Origin: Allium sativum
Lineage: Eukaryota > Streptophyta > Magnoliopsida > Asparagales > Amaryllidaceae
Direction: 5' to 3'
DNA length: 64,000 nt
Assembly (NCBI GenBank): GCA_030737875.1
Contig: CM060910.1
Coordinates: 66,286,501-66,350,500 of the forward strand
Shown here: in pieces, positions 10,738 through 23,010 of the stretch
How the letters are laid out: every line of letters starts with the position of its first letter
Numbering within the stretch: the first letter of the stretch is position 1
Made by a program: the position numbers and the translations under genes
Notes under the pieces: model-generated
Told to the model about the DNA's origin: nothing
Databases searched by the model: none
What the model saw: the letters and a program-made list of their open reading frames with translations, nothing else

Positions 10738-11324
10738 GTTGTAGGAGAGCCAACATGGTGATCGGTTCGTGGTAGGACATGTGACATGCGATTCGGGAAA
10801 GTAGGAGCGGTCATAGCCTCAAGAATAGGTCAAGATCTACATGTGTGGTAGCAAGTCCTGGCCGCGATCGGTCCGTGGTCATGGTTCATGAACCGGGGTG
10901 GTGCCTCAGGGGTGGTCACGAATCGACCCCAAGTGGTGGTCACGAACCGACCCCGGGGGTGCTCACGAACCGGTCTTCAAAAATGCCAAAATCCAGGTTT
11001 TTCCATATTCCTGCATGCATTCACGGAAACAGACGTAACTTTCAAATCGTAAGGCCGATTGGACCAAACGAAAGCTATACTTGAAGATAATTCAGAGAGC
11101 TACAAATATTTGATGTGCTTAGATCCAAATGAGGTAATTTGATTGGGGTTTCAGGCCAGTTTATACTGTATTGCGATTTTGACCAAACTGCCCTGTATCT
11201 TCTGACGATGCTTCCAATGCCGGAGAGTGATGTTATCCAGAGATTCCATATGTGACATCATTTGCCAAAAACTGTGTCAACATGATTTTTGCTTTGGGTA
11301 GCCTGGTCGCAAAGCAGGCTAACA

Positions 11325-11329
11325 TTTCT
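11325..11329. repeat. Target-site duplication, right copy (tttct)
   Basis: Identical to 1374-1378. The host gag reading frame runs up to this point from the right and resumes at the left copy. Confidence 0.9.
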
Positions 11330-11608
11330 CTTATCTTCTAGCTCCAATAAATCGAATACATCCTTTGTCTCTTTAATTCAATTGCGCGTTTCCACGAAAC
11401 TATCCGTACAATGAAACAGCTTAGCTCCCATCGAACAAAAATCTTTACAAAGCTTAGAGAAGTTGACTACATGATTGGGTGGAACTACCATAGCTGCAGA
11501 TGGGGGTAGGACATTACCTTGTACTTCGGCAGGTGACATAGCCACTAGATTTCTATAGAACCACGTTGGAATGGGAATGCCCTCGGGGAAACTAGGAACC
11601 TTAGACAT
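11330..11608 (-). pseudogene. Gag-relic: N-terminal part of Ty3/gypsy gag
   Basis: The minus-strand ORF starts with ATG at 11608 and reads a short N-terminal region with a PIPTWFYRNL motif, comparable to TIPGWYRRLL in the Chromo-1 gag. A proline-rich linker and the early capsid follow. A stop replaces the Trp-like position after the VETR motif near 11390. The reading frame continues to the Tat-1 insertion point and picks up at 1378. It begins 141 bases inside the primer-binding site, a normal leader length. Confidence 0.85.
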
Positions 11609-11748
11609 GCTAAAAGGAGAAGAAACAAGATTTCAAAAAAAGATCAAAGGAATATTGTAAATGACTTGAGTGGTTATATTTTCTAAAATAGGCTTTACTT
11701 GAAAATACTCTGTTTTTAAAATGCTTTTTCTCTGTTCTTGTAACCTCA

Positions 11749-11761
11749 GGCTGTGGTACCA
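11749..11761 (-). promoter_or_regulatory. Gag-relic primer-binding site (decayed)
   Basis: On the minus strand, TGGTACCACAGCC directly after the LTR end. It is a mutated version of the initiator-Met primer site TGGTATCAGAGC. Confidence 0.75.
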
Positions 11762-11763
11762 AA

Positions 11764-14050
11764 TGTGACACCCCATGTCTCTTAATGTCACCAGTATGAG
11801 GATGCATTAAGTTCTATGAAGCGCAATAGGTATAAAGTAGTAATACAAAGACTAAATTCACAAGACAGAATATAAAATGCAGCAGAAAACGTTTCAAACT
11901 TTTATTATTCAAACCAAGTACAATATTTCAAATACCATAAACTCATAACATCAGTCTCGTGGAAACATAAACCAATAGATTACAAGCACAAAACCATAAA
12001 AATCATATCCATGATGAGCCATAAACATAGAACAGAAACTGAAGTAATACACAGAGTGAGAAATAATCCAAGTCCAAGCTGAATCAAAGAATCATGGCCA
12101 CTGTTGCAATCCACCAACCTGAGAACCTTATGGGAAAGGAAGAGATAAGGAAAAGCAAATTAGGTCAGACATAAATTCTGGAGAGTTCTAGTAACTTTTA
12201 GTATAAAATAAGAGGTATCAAGACAAATCAATAATACTAGATTTGAAAATACAGTAAAGTATACAAGTACGAAGTAAACGAGATAACGTAAGACCAGATA
12301 CGCTTCTCATTCGTATCCCAGAACAGAATTTCTACACCAAATATCAGAATAATGGGATTAGGTTTTACCCTAATTACTACCCAGTGATCGGCTCCGTAAC
12401 AAATGTGGATAACCTATGCCAGCCATGGCAATCGGGGATATCAGTCCCGAACCTAACAACTTTAAAGATGTAGCACTATCTGTCAATGTTACAGCGTCTT
12501 ATCTTCCCCCATCAGAACCATGCATGCTCATGTCTCCATTGGAATGCGCCTGTACCCTCGTCCAGAATATGAACCTCTTACAACCATCCATTAGTAAAGC
12601 GTGCCCTAGTCCCTACCTAGTGCTGGACTCATTGGATAACAGAAGGGTACCAATTGATATGAATTCCAAGTAAACAACTGATTGACACAAGCCATCCCTA
12701 GGCTTGGTCACTCGAGTATTCTAGGATTCTAAGAGTTCCCCCAAGATATATTAACAGCAAATGTGTTATCTCTTAGCTTATTAATTAAACAAGTTTAACT
12801 TAACAGGTCTATGTTCATTAATAAGCACAATATAACCATATGTTATATTTCCTGGTTGTAAAGGATGTTAATTAGATGTAACAACCCTTTCCTAAATCAC
12901 ACAGGCACCTGCTCAGATGTATATAGATTACAGTAACATGTTTTACTTAATTTACATCTGATTCACATATATTCTCATAACATGTTCTAATTAATATGAA
13001 ATTAAGTCCAACCTGTTCAGATTAACATGTTTGCATATTTTTCCTTAACTGTCTTAATTATTTAGTCAATGGTTTTCAAGTTATGCTCAAATAACCTTTT
13101 ATTATCATTGCATATTATTCCAATTTATCCCAATTGTACGCAGGTCAAACGGAAATGGCCTAGGCTTTGCAAAAGACAAAAAGGAAAACAAGAAAATAGA
13201 TCCAAAATCTAACTGAATAAGTAGGCATAATAAGACTGTAAATAAAACTAAGACAGAAAGGGGATAAGGAAGATAGGTGTACATAAAAACAGGTAATAAC
13301 TAAAACCTAAATAGGTAATTGACAGTAATTAAAAGAAAAACAACATATAAGAATAAAATTATAAGCATTTCTACTTTTTAGATCCAATACATTATTGTCA
13401 AAAATCCTTTTTTAAATTGCAGATCTAAAAATAACATAGAACTCATAATGATATGTATAGGTCCAAAAAAGCGCCTTTGAAATAGTTGTAGAAGAATTAT
13501 CGTTTCAATCTATGTTTTGATAGCACTAACATTTTCTTAATTTTAATTCAGAACATAACTTAGAGGAGGAAGAAGATGAAGAAATATTTGTGTAAGAAAA
13601 TAGCGAGGTTGCTAGCCAATTGATAGATATGTTAGGATAATATAAACCATAGAATATTAGGTTTAAAAATCAGACCGTTAAAGACACATCATGCTGAGTC
13701 AACATAAGAACAAAACACATAAATCTGTCCAGGTTCAGGTTCCAACCTAGTTGAAGGTGGGTTAACCCACCTACTACCTGGGTCGACCCATGTAGGGCTA
13801 GGTTGACTCATTAACGTTGCTTCTGTTCGAATTAATTTATTAATTTATTTTAATTTAGTTCAAACTTCTTTTATTCATAACTTTTTCGTACTTAGTTCGA
13901 TTTACGAAAACCAAGAGTCTATCTGGATCAGAATTTTAAAACGAACTCAATGGTAAAGTCTATTTTAATAATTCTGAATATTTTATAATTAATGTTTGTT
14001 TTGTCATTTTCCTTATGTAATTATGGTGAATTAAATTATGGGGTGTTACA
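11764..14050 (-). repeat. Gag-relic 5' LTR (2,287 bp)
   Basis: On the minus strand it starts TGTAACACCCCATAA at 14050 and ends GGGGTGTCACA at 11764, next to the primer-binding site and gag. About 260-295 bp from its start it has a perfect 18-bp palindrome, AGGTGGGTTAACCCACCT (13755-13772), and a 12-bp one centred on TCGA (13779-13790). It carries no coding sequence; the ORF at 12416-12673 lacks any domain. It interrupts the 5' LTR of BigLTR-1 at 14050/14051. Confidence 0.85.
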
Positions 14051-14616
14051 GACGGTAGTTCCATACCTTGTCATAGTTGGAAATCCATTCACCAATAAGT
14101 GCCCACAAATTTCAATTGTATACTATGTATGTGGAGGGTGAGATGCAGGAGTTACACTAGATTGATTTTGATTTGATTAGACACTATTATAATATCATAA
14201 TAGTATTGATATAAAGAATATTTTGGGTTGTCGTATGGTAAAAACCATCCATGTTTATGTATGGATCGACCTTACGATTATCTTTTCCTTCAAAATATTT
14301 TTAAGAGTAAATCAAGTGATTGGAGTTTACACACCAGTCCCATGACTGACCCAGAGTTTATTTTGTTGGTTTTACCCTAAACTCTTGTATTGTAATCTGA
14401 TGATGGTATGTATAATGGTACAAAATTTTGAATTTAAAAGTTGTTACATATAATATATTTTAGTCCGCTACTATGTGGGATTATGTGTTGTTATTTTTGT
14501 TTTCTTCTTCTATCTTTTTCTTATTTAACCATATTGATTCATATTTCTATGCAATTTGGGTTGGACATGTGGTTTATTTAGTCAACTCAAAGGGTACGAA
14601 TTTGCAGGCCGTTACA
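14051..14616 (+). repeat. BigLTR-1 5' LTR, terminal part
   Basis: This ends GGCCGTTACA just before the primer-binding site. It aligns with 23340-24029 but lacks about 120 bp present there (roughly 23680-23800). It contains the AGTTTATTTTGTT...ACCCTAAACT segment also seen in BigLTR-2 LTRs. Its beginning is displaced by the Gag-relic insertion. Confidence 0.85.
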
Positions 14617-15872
14617 GTTGGTATTAGAGCTTTGGTTGAGCGAACACCTAGGCTTTGATGGGGTTTATTCATTTTAGATAGGGTCAAAAGTACCATTGAA
14701 AGAGTTGAGTGTATATATACGAGAGTACGTATTTGTTAGTTGATATAAAAGTTGTTCTATACTGTATTGGCTTATCCGTTGAGTGGCTTATAAATTCTAG
14801 TCGAATCGCGGGACGCCACGACATCGATAAGAGTTTCTAAACATTTGAACAGATAAATTTGACATAATAATGTTTTAAAGTGGGTAAATGAAATAATTAC
14901 CCAAAACTATATTTTTATATAGAAGGAATAATTTTCAAGAAATTATTATAGCATATGGACGTGTTGGTCATTATTATTATAATCAAATGAGATTACAGAA
15001 GTTCAAATGGTTTTGTATAACCAAATTTAATTTATATATGATAATATATACGAATGAGATGAATTGAAATAGGATTCATGCCAGAGTTAGGAATTTAAAG
15101 CCCGAGACATTGGAAAAATATTTTTTGAGTATATTAAAATAATATAACTTTGATTTAGACGGATTTTTGAATAAAAATCATTTTATATGAATTTTTAAAG
15201 TGATAAAGCACTAAACACACTTCAGTTGCTAGAAAATAATTCTGATGAAGATGCAACATTATTAGCGTTCATTTTCGAGTTTCTAAGTGATGGATTACTA
15301 CCATAGTAAAATTTCTAATGGAAATTCATTTCAAAAGACAAGTTGTTTTGGAAAATTCAAATGTTTTGTATTTGAGATGGAAATAAATATATGTATATGT
15401 GATTTTTAAAGGATTTGAAATAAAAACCTAAGAATTTGAATATTGGAATTTGAATTTAACTTAAGCAAGTTAAATGGATTGAAGTGGTTAGATTGATTTG
15501 AAATCAATTTAAAATTAGCCAGAGATATAAGTGGCTAATATATTAAACAAATAACAGCAAATTGCGTAGAAACATTATTTTTTTGTAAACGAAGCAAATC
15601 AATTGATTAGAATCGGTTTGAATGAATTTGAATGCATATAAATGGAATATGAATTGGATGTGAATATATTAGTTGTAAATCATTTAGATTAAATGAATGT
15701 AAGCATATATGGTATGCAATATGAATGAAAACCAAAAGTTTTATTAGAACTAAATTTGTATAAATATGAAAAGTTGAGTTTTAACATAAGTGAGTTTTGA
15801 AAAGTTATTGGGTTTGTAGCATTTTTCCAACCTTAGTAATTTCGGAGACGAAATTATTTTAAGGGGAAAGAA
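14617..15872 (+). other. BigLTR-1 internal region with primer-binding site, no ORF
   Basis: It opens with a primer site TTGGTATTAGAGC (14618-14630), one base off the initiator-Met site. The rest is AT-rich, with no ORF of note and no retroviral domain in any frame. It ends at a polypurine tract preceded by a TTCGGAGACGAAAT word typical of the chromovirus 3' end. Confidence 0.75.
15858..15872 (+). promoter_or_regulatory. BigLTR-1 polypurine tract
   Basis: TTTAAGGGGAAAGAA directly before the 3' LTR. The LTR starts TATAACAACAC, which I read as a decayed TGTAACAACAC. Confidence 0.7.
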
Positions 15873-16980
15873 TATAACAACACTTGATCTTATGTCGTTT
15901 AATATTGAACATTTAAATTTGTTTTAATGTTGAATTGGAAATATAAATATATTTTTGTATGGAATTTATCGAATAGATAAATGGAATATGGTTTAATTTC
16001 AAATATATCGAGTTATCGTAATACGAAAATAAAAAATATTTGATTTTGAGGTTAAAACTGAATCGAAACGATTCAGATGATCAATATAAATTATCTTTGA
16101 ATATAAATGGTAAAAATAATAATTTATTATCGAGGAGTTGATTGTTTTGAATTTAAATTTTATTTTTCTCGATTTAATTTGATACATGAAAATAGCTATT
16201 TTTCAAACAACCTCAGTTTTTGATGAAATCAATTTTATTTGGTTCAAAACATCAAACCATAGCAGTGTGTCATTTTCTTCGCGATTGGAGCTCGTACGTG
16301 ATCGTTTAAACATGAAACTTTAGGCATAAGTTTTGTGAGAATATTATAATAATAAATCATATCAATATCAAATATATTAATTGAAAAATAAAATATATTT
16401 TTTTAAATTAAAACAATCGAATTCTATTTTGAATATTCTAATAATAAATCGTATCAATATCAAATTTGATCAAAACAAAAACAATCGAATTCTATTTCGA
16501 ATTTGCGGAGAAGATTTATGAGCAGTAAAGATGTGCGCGCGAGGGCATGACGTCGCGACTTGGAATGGAAAGGAGGTTCGAGTTGAGGTACCGATTCTTG
16601 GGGTTTGGAGATGTGATTGCTCAATTGTAAGGTGGCGCAACGTTCAGTGAATTAAGGTGAGTTCATAGCGAGAGCTAGGGGATTTTGGTGCTTAAAAATG
16701 TCAATGTAATGTATTGTGATGTGCGTGGAAAGGGTTAATGACGTGATTTACCTGGGTAATCGTGTGTAGATTGAGGTGATAGAAGGGAAGAGGGAAGGTA
16801 GAGGGGTTCATCATTGGCATTAGTTGCTAATATATGAACGATTGGGGAAGAGAAGGATGGAAGAAAAGAATGGCTATGGAATTGGTCAATGTAGGAAGCT
16901 CGATACCTGGTGATAGAAGAAACACATAACCTTGTTTAGAAAAAATAGTCTATTAAATTTATTAAGAATGTTTAATTATA

Positions 16981-17025
16981 CACACACAGACACACACACA
17001 CACACGCGCGCGCGCACACACACAC

Positions 17026-17061
<36 letters not shown>
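16981..17061. repeat. Compound microsatellite (CA/CG/TA)n
   Basis: A CA-rich run, then CGCGCGCGCG, then CA again, then about 24 bases of TA. An alternating purine-pyrimidine tract of this length could adopt Z-DNA; that is inference. Confidence 0.95.
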
Positions 17062-17065
<4 letters not shown>

Positions 17066-19580
17066 ACTTGCATGGAAAAATAAATAAGATATCATATCCA
17101 TTCTAGGTCCCAATCAAACATGATCTATTGTGTTTGACTCGCATCACTATTATCCATGCCTAGAAGCTGTATTGGAAGGATTTGAAACTCACTGAGAATT
17201 TTCGGTTAAATTAAACGTCTGTTCAATTTAATAGAAAATAAATTGCTATTTCTACAGTTAAAAATCACGGTGAGCAAACTCACTGTCTGGTTCGTTTATA
17301 ATTTCATTATAAACGAATTTTTATTTAGTATATAATTTTTATATGTTGTTTGTTAGTTGTTTGGATGCATTGATAATTTTTTTACCAATTGTGGCTATTA
17401 TATATATTAGTTATATTTAAGGTTGGTAGTTAGATATTCCCACACAATTTAGCGGATGAGACCTTATTCGCCGCGCATTATTGTTGATGACCTTCTATAT
17501 CCTGCCTAAAAGTGAGATTGTTATCATTTTTGTTGTCTAGCATCTATGGATGCAGGAAAAATAGATTGGAGGGATCCAACTGGATTTCTCAAAATTTATT
17601 GTATTGTTATTTCATATATATTTTGTTATATGATGTGTGATAGATTAATTTTGTGTGTTTGGATGTTTGAATATCACTAGCCCTATATTTTGATAATTAA
17701 AAATATAATATAATGGAATATTGAGATTTAAAAGGAAATTTTATTTTTTCAAAATAGAAATTAAATTTTGAATGGGCTAGGAAAAATATAAACTTGTTTT
17801 CAATAATAAAAACAAGTAGGTAAATTTATAAATGATGTTTATAAATGAGGTGAAATAATTATCATTGGATAATTTGGGAGTTTAAATTCAAATGTGAATT
17901 TAAAAAAGGAAACTGGAAATCGTTTCAACAAAGAAACGATGGAATTTATTTTGATGTTCGAAATGTAAATTTAATTGAAATAAATCCATAGATATTTATA
18001 ATTGGAATCCGAATATGTCGGATTTTATATACATAAACTATTTCTAGAAAGGATATTTGTGTTTTATTTAGTAGAAACTATAATTTAGAAACTGTAAAAT
18101 AATAATATTAAGAAGTTAATATTTCAATATTTAAAATTGAAAATAAATTCTATGTTTTTATATATATAAGTTTTGTTATAATATATAATTATTTTAAATT
18201 GGAATTATTAGATGAGAAATAATTTTTGAAAATCAAATAAAGTTGATGTCGGAAGCAGTGGAATGTATAGCTCGTAAAATATATTCAAAAGGAGATGTTG
18301 AACTGTCTGAATAGATGGAAAGTGTTAACTAAGCAACGACTTTATATACGGGGTTTATAACTAGATTTGTATAAATAAATATACAAATGGAGATTGGATA
18401 GATCATTTTATATTGGTTTTTGAACCAATATCTTATTAATGGATTTGAAGTTGATATGGGATTATAAACCATACTATAAGTAATGTTGGGACTTAAAAGG
18501 GATTTGAACTTGTAATAGAATTTTGTAAGAGAAGAAATTTTTATAAATAGAGGTTATTAAAATAAATAGGGAATTGGTTACATTTTTAGGAATATTGAAG
18601 ATGATTTGTTTTATAAGCAAAGAATGGATTTTTAAGTAAGAAGAATTTATAAGAAATAAATACTTATGAATTTGGAAGAAAATTATAATGAAATTTAATA
18701 TTGGAAGTTGAGTGATGAATTTATAACCGAGTTTTGAATTCTGAAAGAAGTATGCAAAGATTTTGGATAATCAGAATGCTTAAGTTAGATTTGGAAAATA
18801 GGTTTAATTTATATTAAAATATGGAAGTAACGGAAGGAATAAAAATTGGATGCCCGACAAATGAGGTACATGTTTAATTCAGTATGAGGTTTTATGAGCT
18901 TACTAAGCAAGACGCTTGGTTTTTTATATTCTTTTTGAATGGAAAGGGCCTAGAGAGGTGATTTGTAATTGTACTGATTGAGCCATATAAAGGAGATGAT
19001 GGCGATTTTTTTGAAAAATTAAAGAGATAGAAAAAATTTAAGAAAATTTGATAAATAGAAATCAATTTATCGATTAAATCCGAAATTTGATAAGAGAATA
19101 AACTTATAATGGAATTTTAAAAGTAAAAAGGAAGCTTAAAAGATTTAGTCTTGGAAGGTTGGAAGGAGAAGTATACATGCTTAAAAGTTAATAATTGGCA
19201 AGTATTTGGGATGTCATAACGATGTTTACACAACATCCATTTTAACTCGAATAAGTGAGATTCTGGAAATATAATAACAAATATTTCCTAAGTATAGTGT
19301 GAACAGGTTTGTGGAAGGCATAAGTAATTGGAAATGCTTTCCAATTATAAATAGAAGATATTTTCCAATTATAGAAAATAAACAATGTACAATGGAAATG
19401 TTTTCCAAGTATAGTGAGAATCCAAAGCGGATGTGAAATATATCTCGGTAAGGAGATTTGATAATGAATACGACAAAGAATTTAGTTAATGAAATATTAA
19501 TAGAAAGGGCTCAGTGATTGTTAGGTGTAAATCAATAATATTTACTTTTGGAAATAGAGATTTGGATGAATGTTTGTTTC

Positions 19581-19608
19581 TTCGATAGTTAAATTACCAA
19601 CTATCGAA
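19581..19608. repeat. Perfect 10-bp inverted repeat with 8-base loop
   Basis: TTCGATAGTT, then AAATTACC, then AACTATCGAA. A clean hairpin within the BigLTR-1 3' LTR, with no known role. Confidence 0.8.
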
Positions 19609-22601
19609 CTTCCGGACAATTAAATGTTATTGTGGTCAATATGGAGAGACCGGTTGGATTTATTGTCCAAAACCACTCTGTATTGTCATAAGCGTTGCGT
19701 ATCAAATTATTTTGAAGATAATCGATGATAGAGTAAAGCCAAGGGCTTTTCCTGTTAATCGTAGGTAGAATTTGTCTAAGATAGATTAATGGAAATAGTG
19801 CCTTCAGTTTTGTTCAGCACCAGAACGAACTTGTGTGGACGAATATCAAACAGAGTATTTCCAATGATTACGTACGTTGGTTTTACAAATATGCCGAGTA
19901 TAGTGGAAGAGATGGTAACGTATTTTTAACACCCAGAGTGTGTTTGTACCAATCAATTAGCGACCGAGTGATCTATCAATGTGGCATTCAAAGCGAATGA
20001 AATGGCCAATAAGGTAATCGTAGACTCACACCTCATCAACCGGAAAGATGACAAAAATCGGGCAGGTAGCATGATTGTGTTGGTCGCAGCCATTAGGATG
20101 TATTATTATCTGATCTTGAGAAAAAATCATTTGTTTCTTAATATATCGCTATTGTATGCTTTCGGAAGAGGTTGCTTATCATAACCGTTAGTGATAACAT
20201 ATTCGGTACACTCAAGCGAAATGAGTGGTCGGTCACGTATTGTGACGATCCACTATTTTTAAAGGTCCAAAATTAATTATAAACATCATCAAACATGCTT
20301 ACAACTAATTTCAGATATTAAAAGTAGTGGACCTTAAGTATATAAGATATAAAAATACTAGAGACGATTAATAATATAGAAGATCTCATGATGGAATGAA
20401 ATAAATAATTACATAACTAAAACATCACAATCCATTTCATTACAGTAAACATCCACAAATCAAAAACAGTAGCGACACAATAATAAGTGAATTCAAATAA
20501 ACAACCTCTAGATCCAACATGTCAGCTAAGCTCCTTTCTTCTTCATTTTTTTTCTTTTTTCCATCTCATATCTTCCAACTTTACAAATTTTGTTCAAAGA
20601 GGAATAAAAAGAGTTTCAACTATATTTGGACTGCGCCTAACCCTATACCCCCCCAACCCAATCTAAGGGTTCCGGAGGCTATTGCATAGGAAAAGACTGC
20701 CTATATACCCATTTTGAGGGATCCAGCCCACGTAGTTCTATTTTCTGCTCTTCTCCTGCATCCAAATACTCGTTAGTATATTACAACTATTGCATCCATT
20801 CAACCATTTCATCCATTCAACCATTGAAATCGATATAATTTAGTACAATCAATGCGAACATTGAAACTGATGCAAACAACATAATTAATACAACTACTGT
20901 ACTAACATAGTCAATTAAGAGCATAAAATAGTGTCTTACACATCTATCACAACATAGCATCAGATGAACTAAACAAAAGGAAATATATACATGCAAACTT
21001 TAAACACCAGCAACATCCAATGACAATTCCAACTTATAAAATAAGAAGGTAATAATATAAATATACTTGCAAATTATTATTCATCAATCAATAATTGTAT
21101 GCCATCAATGCAAACGTAAACCATTTTGTGTATACTAATCATTCCAAAATAGTAACACGGTCACCAACACATAGTAATCCAATCAATATTGTTTATACAA
21201 CATTCATCATTAAATAACCATAACTAACTACACATCAAATTGTAGTAATCAATGGTAAAACATCGCATAAACATCCTTAAAGCGATCCATTAACGTGAAA
21301 TAAAACATAATGTATTAGAGCCAATCACATTTACCACAATTGTTTTATTACGAGTATAAGATTATCATATTATTGTTCATTGTAAAGGAAACTTTCTTAT
21401 TTTATTCAGTTTTGGAATTTCCATTGTTCCTTATCTTTCAAAACTTTATATTCTATCAAAACATAACATGTTGAATAACTTTACAAATCAACAATATTAT
21501 TGCCTTACATAAAAGCAATAACAATTAAATACTTTACACTAGAAAGTTATTTTATTCCCATTTACTCCAAAGGAATGCAAATTTCATTCAAACCGGAAAA
21601 CTATTTATAAAATCTTATTTTGTTGAATACAATAAATATTCATTGTTACTATTCATGAATACCTTCAGAAAAACATATCAAAATGCCCCAAATTGATTAT
21701 CATAAATTTTCTTTGAGAGACACCAAATTTGTAATTTAAATTCAATTATTAAATTAAAGAACTTATACCAATGCTTTTGCGAATAGTCTTCAATTTATAC
21801 AAGTGTTTTCTCTCCCTTTTATTTGGCACATATTCTCCTTTGCTGTAGCAAATTGATTGTGAACCTTCCATAAGCTTTTTCCTATTTCTCTTTTGTTTTG
21901 CTCCTCTTTCCATCCTTTGATTTAACATGTAATCTTTTCACTATTTATATTAAGGAAAAATTGGAAAAGAAAATAAGACGCGCTATGAAATTTTGAAAAG
22001 GAAAGAAGAAAACTAATGAAGAAGACGATGGTTAGGTTAGATTTGGCTTGTTTATATAGGAGCTAGAGATTGATTTCGTCCATTCGATTACCCTAGCAAT
22101 TCCCAAATTAAATCATAATCGCTCTCTTATTTACTTCATAATGAAGTAAGATCTTAAAATACATCTCATACATATGTTCTTATTCTCATCCAATCCATGA
22201 CAAAAAGAGAGATTTGAATATACCATTTAAAATGGGTAATCGATGAATATGTTTTTAAAACCTATTAAGAAATTAATTGCTAGTCTTTAGGAAATAAATC
22301 CCTAATAAAAATAAGTCAATTAACATGCATGTCAATCAGTGCCTAATTAATCCTCACATGCACAATTAATCAACATTTACAAACATGAATTTATGATATT
22401 TCAAAGTTATGACAATTAATCTCTAACAACTACAAAAATGTGCATAAACCTCACAACCATCCATATATATTGCCAACTGATGCAAATTGATTGCTAACAT
22501 ATTTTCAAAAGTGGAAATCTAGTGTATAACATTAAATCCCTCTCTTTTCTTTTCACTAATTTCCCCATAACGTGCAAAGTCAATGCATAATGAAGTTACA
22601 T

Positions 22602-22638
<37 letters not shown>

Positions 22639-22640
22639 AA
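22602..22640. repeat. Microsatellite (CA)n(TA)n
   Basis: About ten CA units followed by about eight TA units, inside the solo LTR. Confidence 0.95.
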
Positions 22641-22804
22641 CACAACGGATTTGAATAATATGTTGATTAATGTACAATTAATTCACAGCCTATGAAATAA
22701 ATGTATTATGGTTTTGAAGTAGCATACACCCTATGTATACATACATATATATATTTCTACACACATAAAATCTTTTCTTATATGCATATTAAAATAAAAA
22801 AAAA

Positions 22805-23010
22805 ATCAAAGTATACTCACTTGGAATATGCATCTTAAAAAATATCAAAGTATACTCACTTGGAATATGGGTCTTAAAATATCAAAACATCAAAGTATAC
22901 TCACTTGGAATATCAAAGTTTACTCACTTGGAATATGCATCTTAAAATTAAAAAATATAACATTGATGGGAATTAAACTCATGACTTCATGTATCAAAGT
23001 ATACTCACTT
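22805..23010. repeat. Five copies of a ~25-bp repeat in the solo LTR
   Basis: The unit ATCAAAGTATACTCACTTGG recurs at about 22805, 22843, 22889, 22913 and 22993, partly clustered and partly spaced by 10-60 bases. The ORF at 22828-23043 is only this repeat in translation. Confidence 0.85.

Larger units (their letters stand above)
1379..11324 (-). mobile_element. Tat-1: decayed Tat-lineage Ty3/gypsy retrotransposon
   Basis: This is a complete insertion of about 9.9 kb on the minus strand. Its LTRs lie at 10397-11324 (5') and 1379-2362 (3'), each TG...CA, with matching TTTCT target duplications. On the minus strand the 5' LTR is followed by a primer-binding site reading TTTTGGTGCTTTCA, and the 3' LTR is preceded by a purine tract TTTAGGGGGCAAAA. 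The LTR tail matches that of Tat-2. Recognisable pol relics (protease-RT linker, RNase H, archaeal-type RNase H) lie at 8600-7760 on the minus strand. RT is deleted, and no gag or integrase could be recognised. The LTRs differ from each other at many positions, so the insertion is not recent. Confidence 0.9.
10397..11324 (-). repeat. Tat-1 5' LTR (928 bp)
   Basis: On the minus strand it begins TGTTAGCCTGCTTTGC and ends GGTCTAACA beside the primer-binding site. It carries a TATAAATA box at 10737-10730, the LTR hairpin at 10533-10504 and about three tandem repeat units at 10905-10973. The right flank is the target duplication. Confidence 0.9.

Noticed and set aside
1379..11324. Tat-1 as a plus-strand element or a gene-less derivative
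   Set aside because: The primer site lies beside the right LTR and the purine tract beside the left one, both on the minus strand, and pol relics are recognisable on the minus strand.
12416..12673. 85-codon ORF in the Gag-relic LTR
   Set aside because: No domain, in LTR sequence, and opposite to the element's direction.
22805..23010. CRISPR-like repeat array
   Set aside because: Spacing is uneven and spacers are not unique; the context is a plant LTR.
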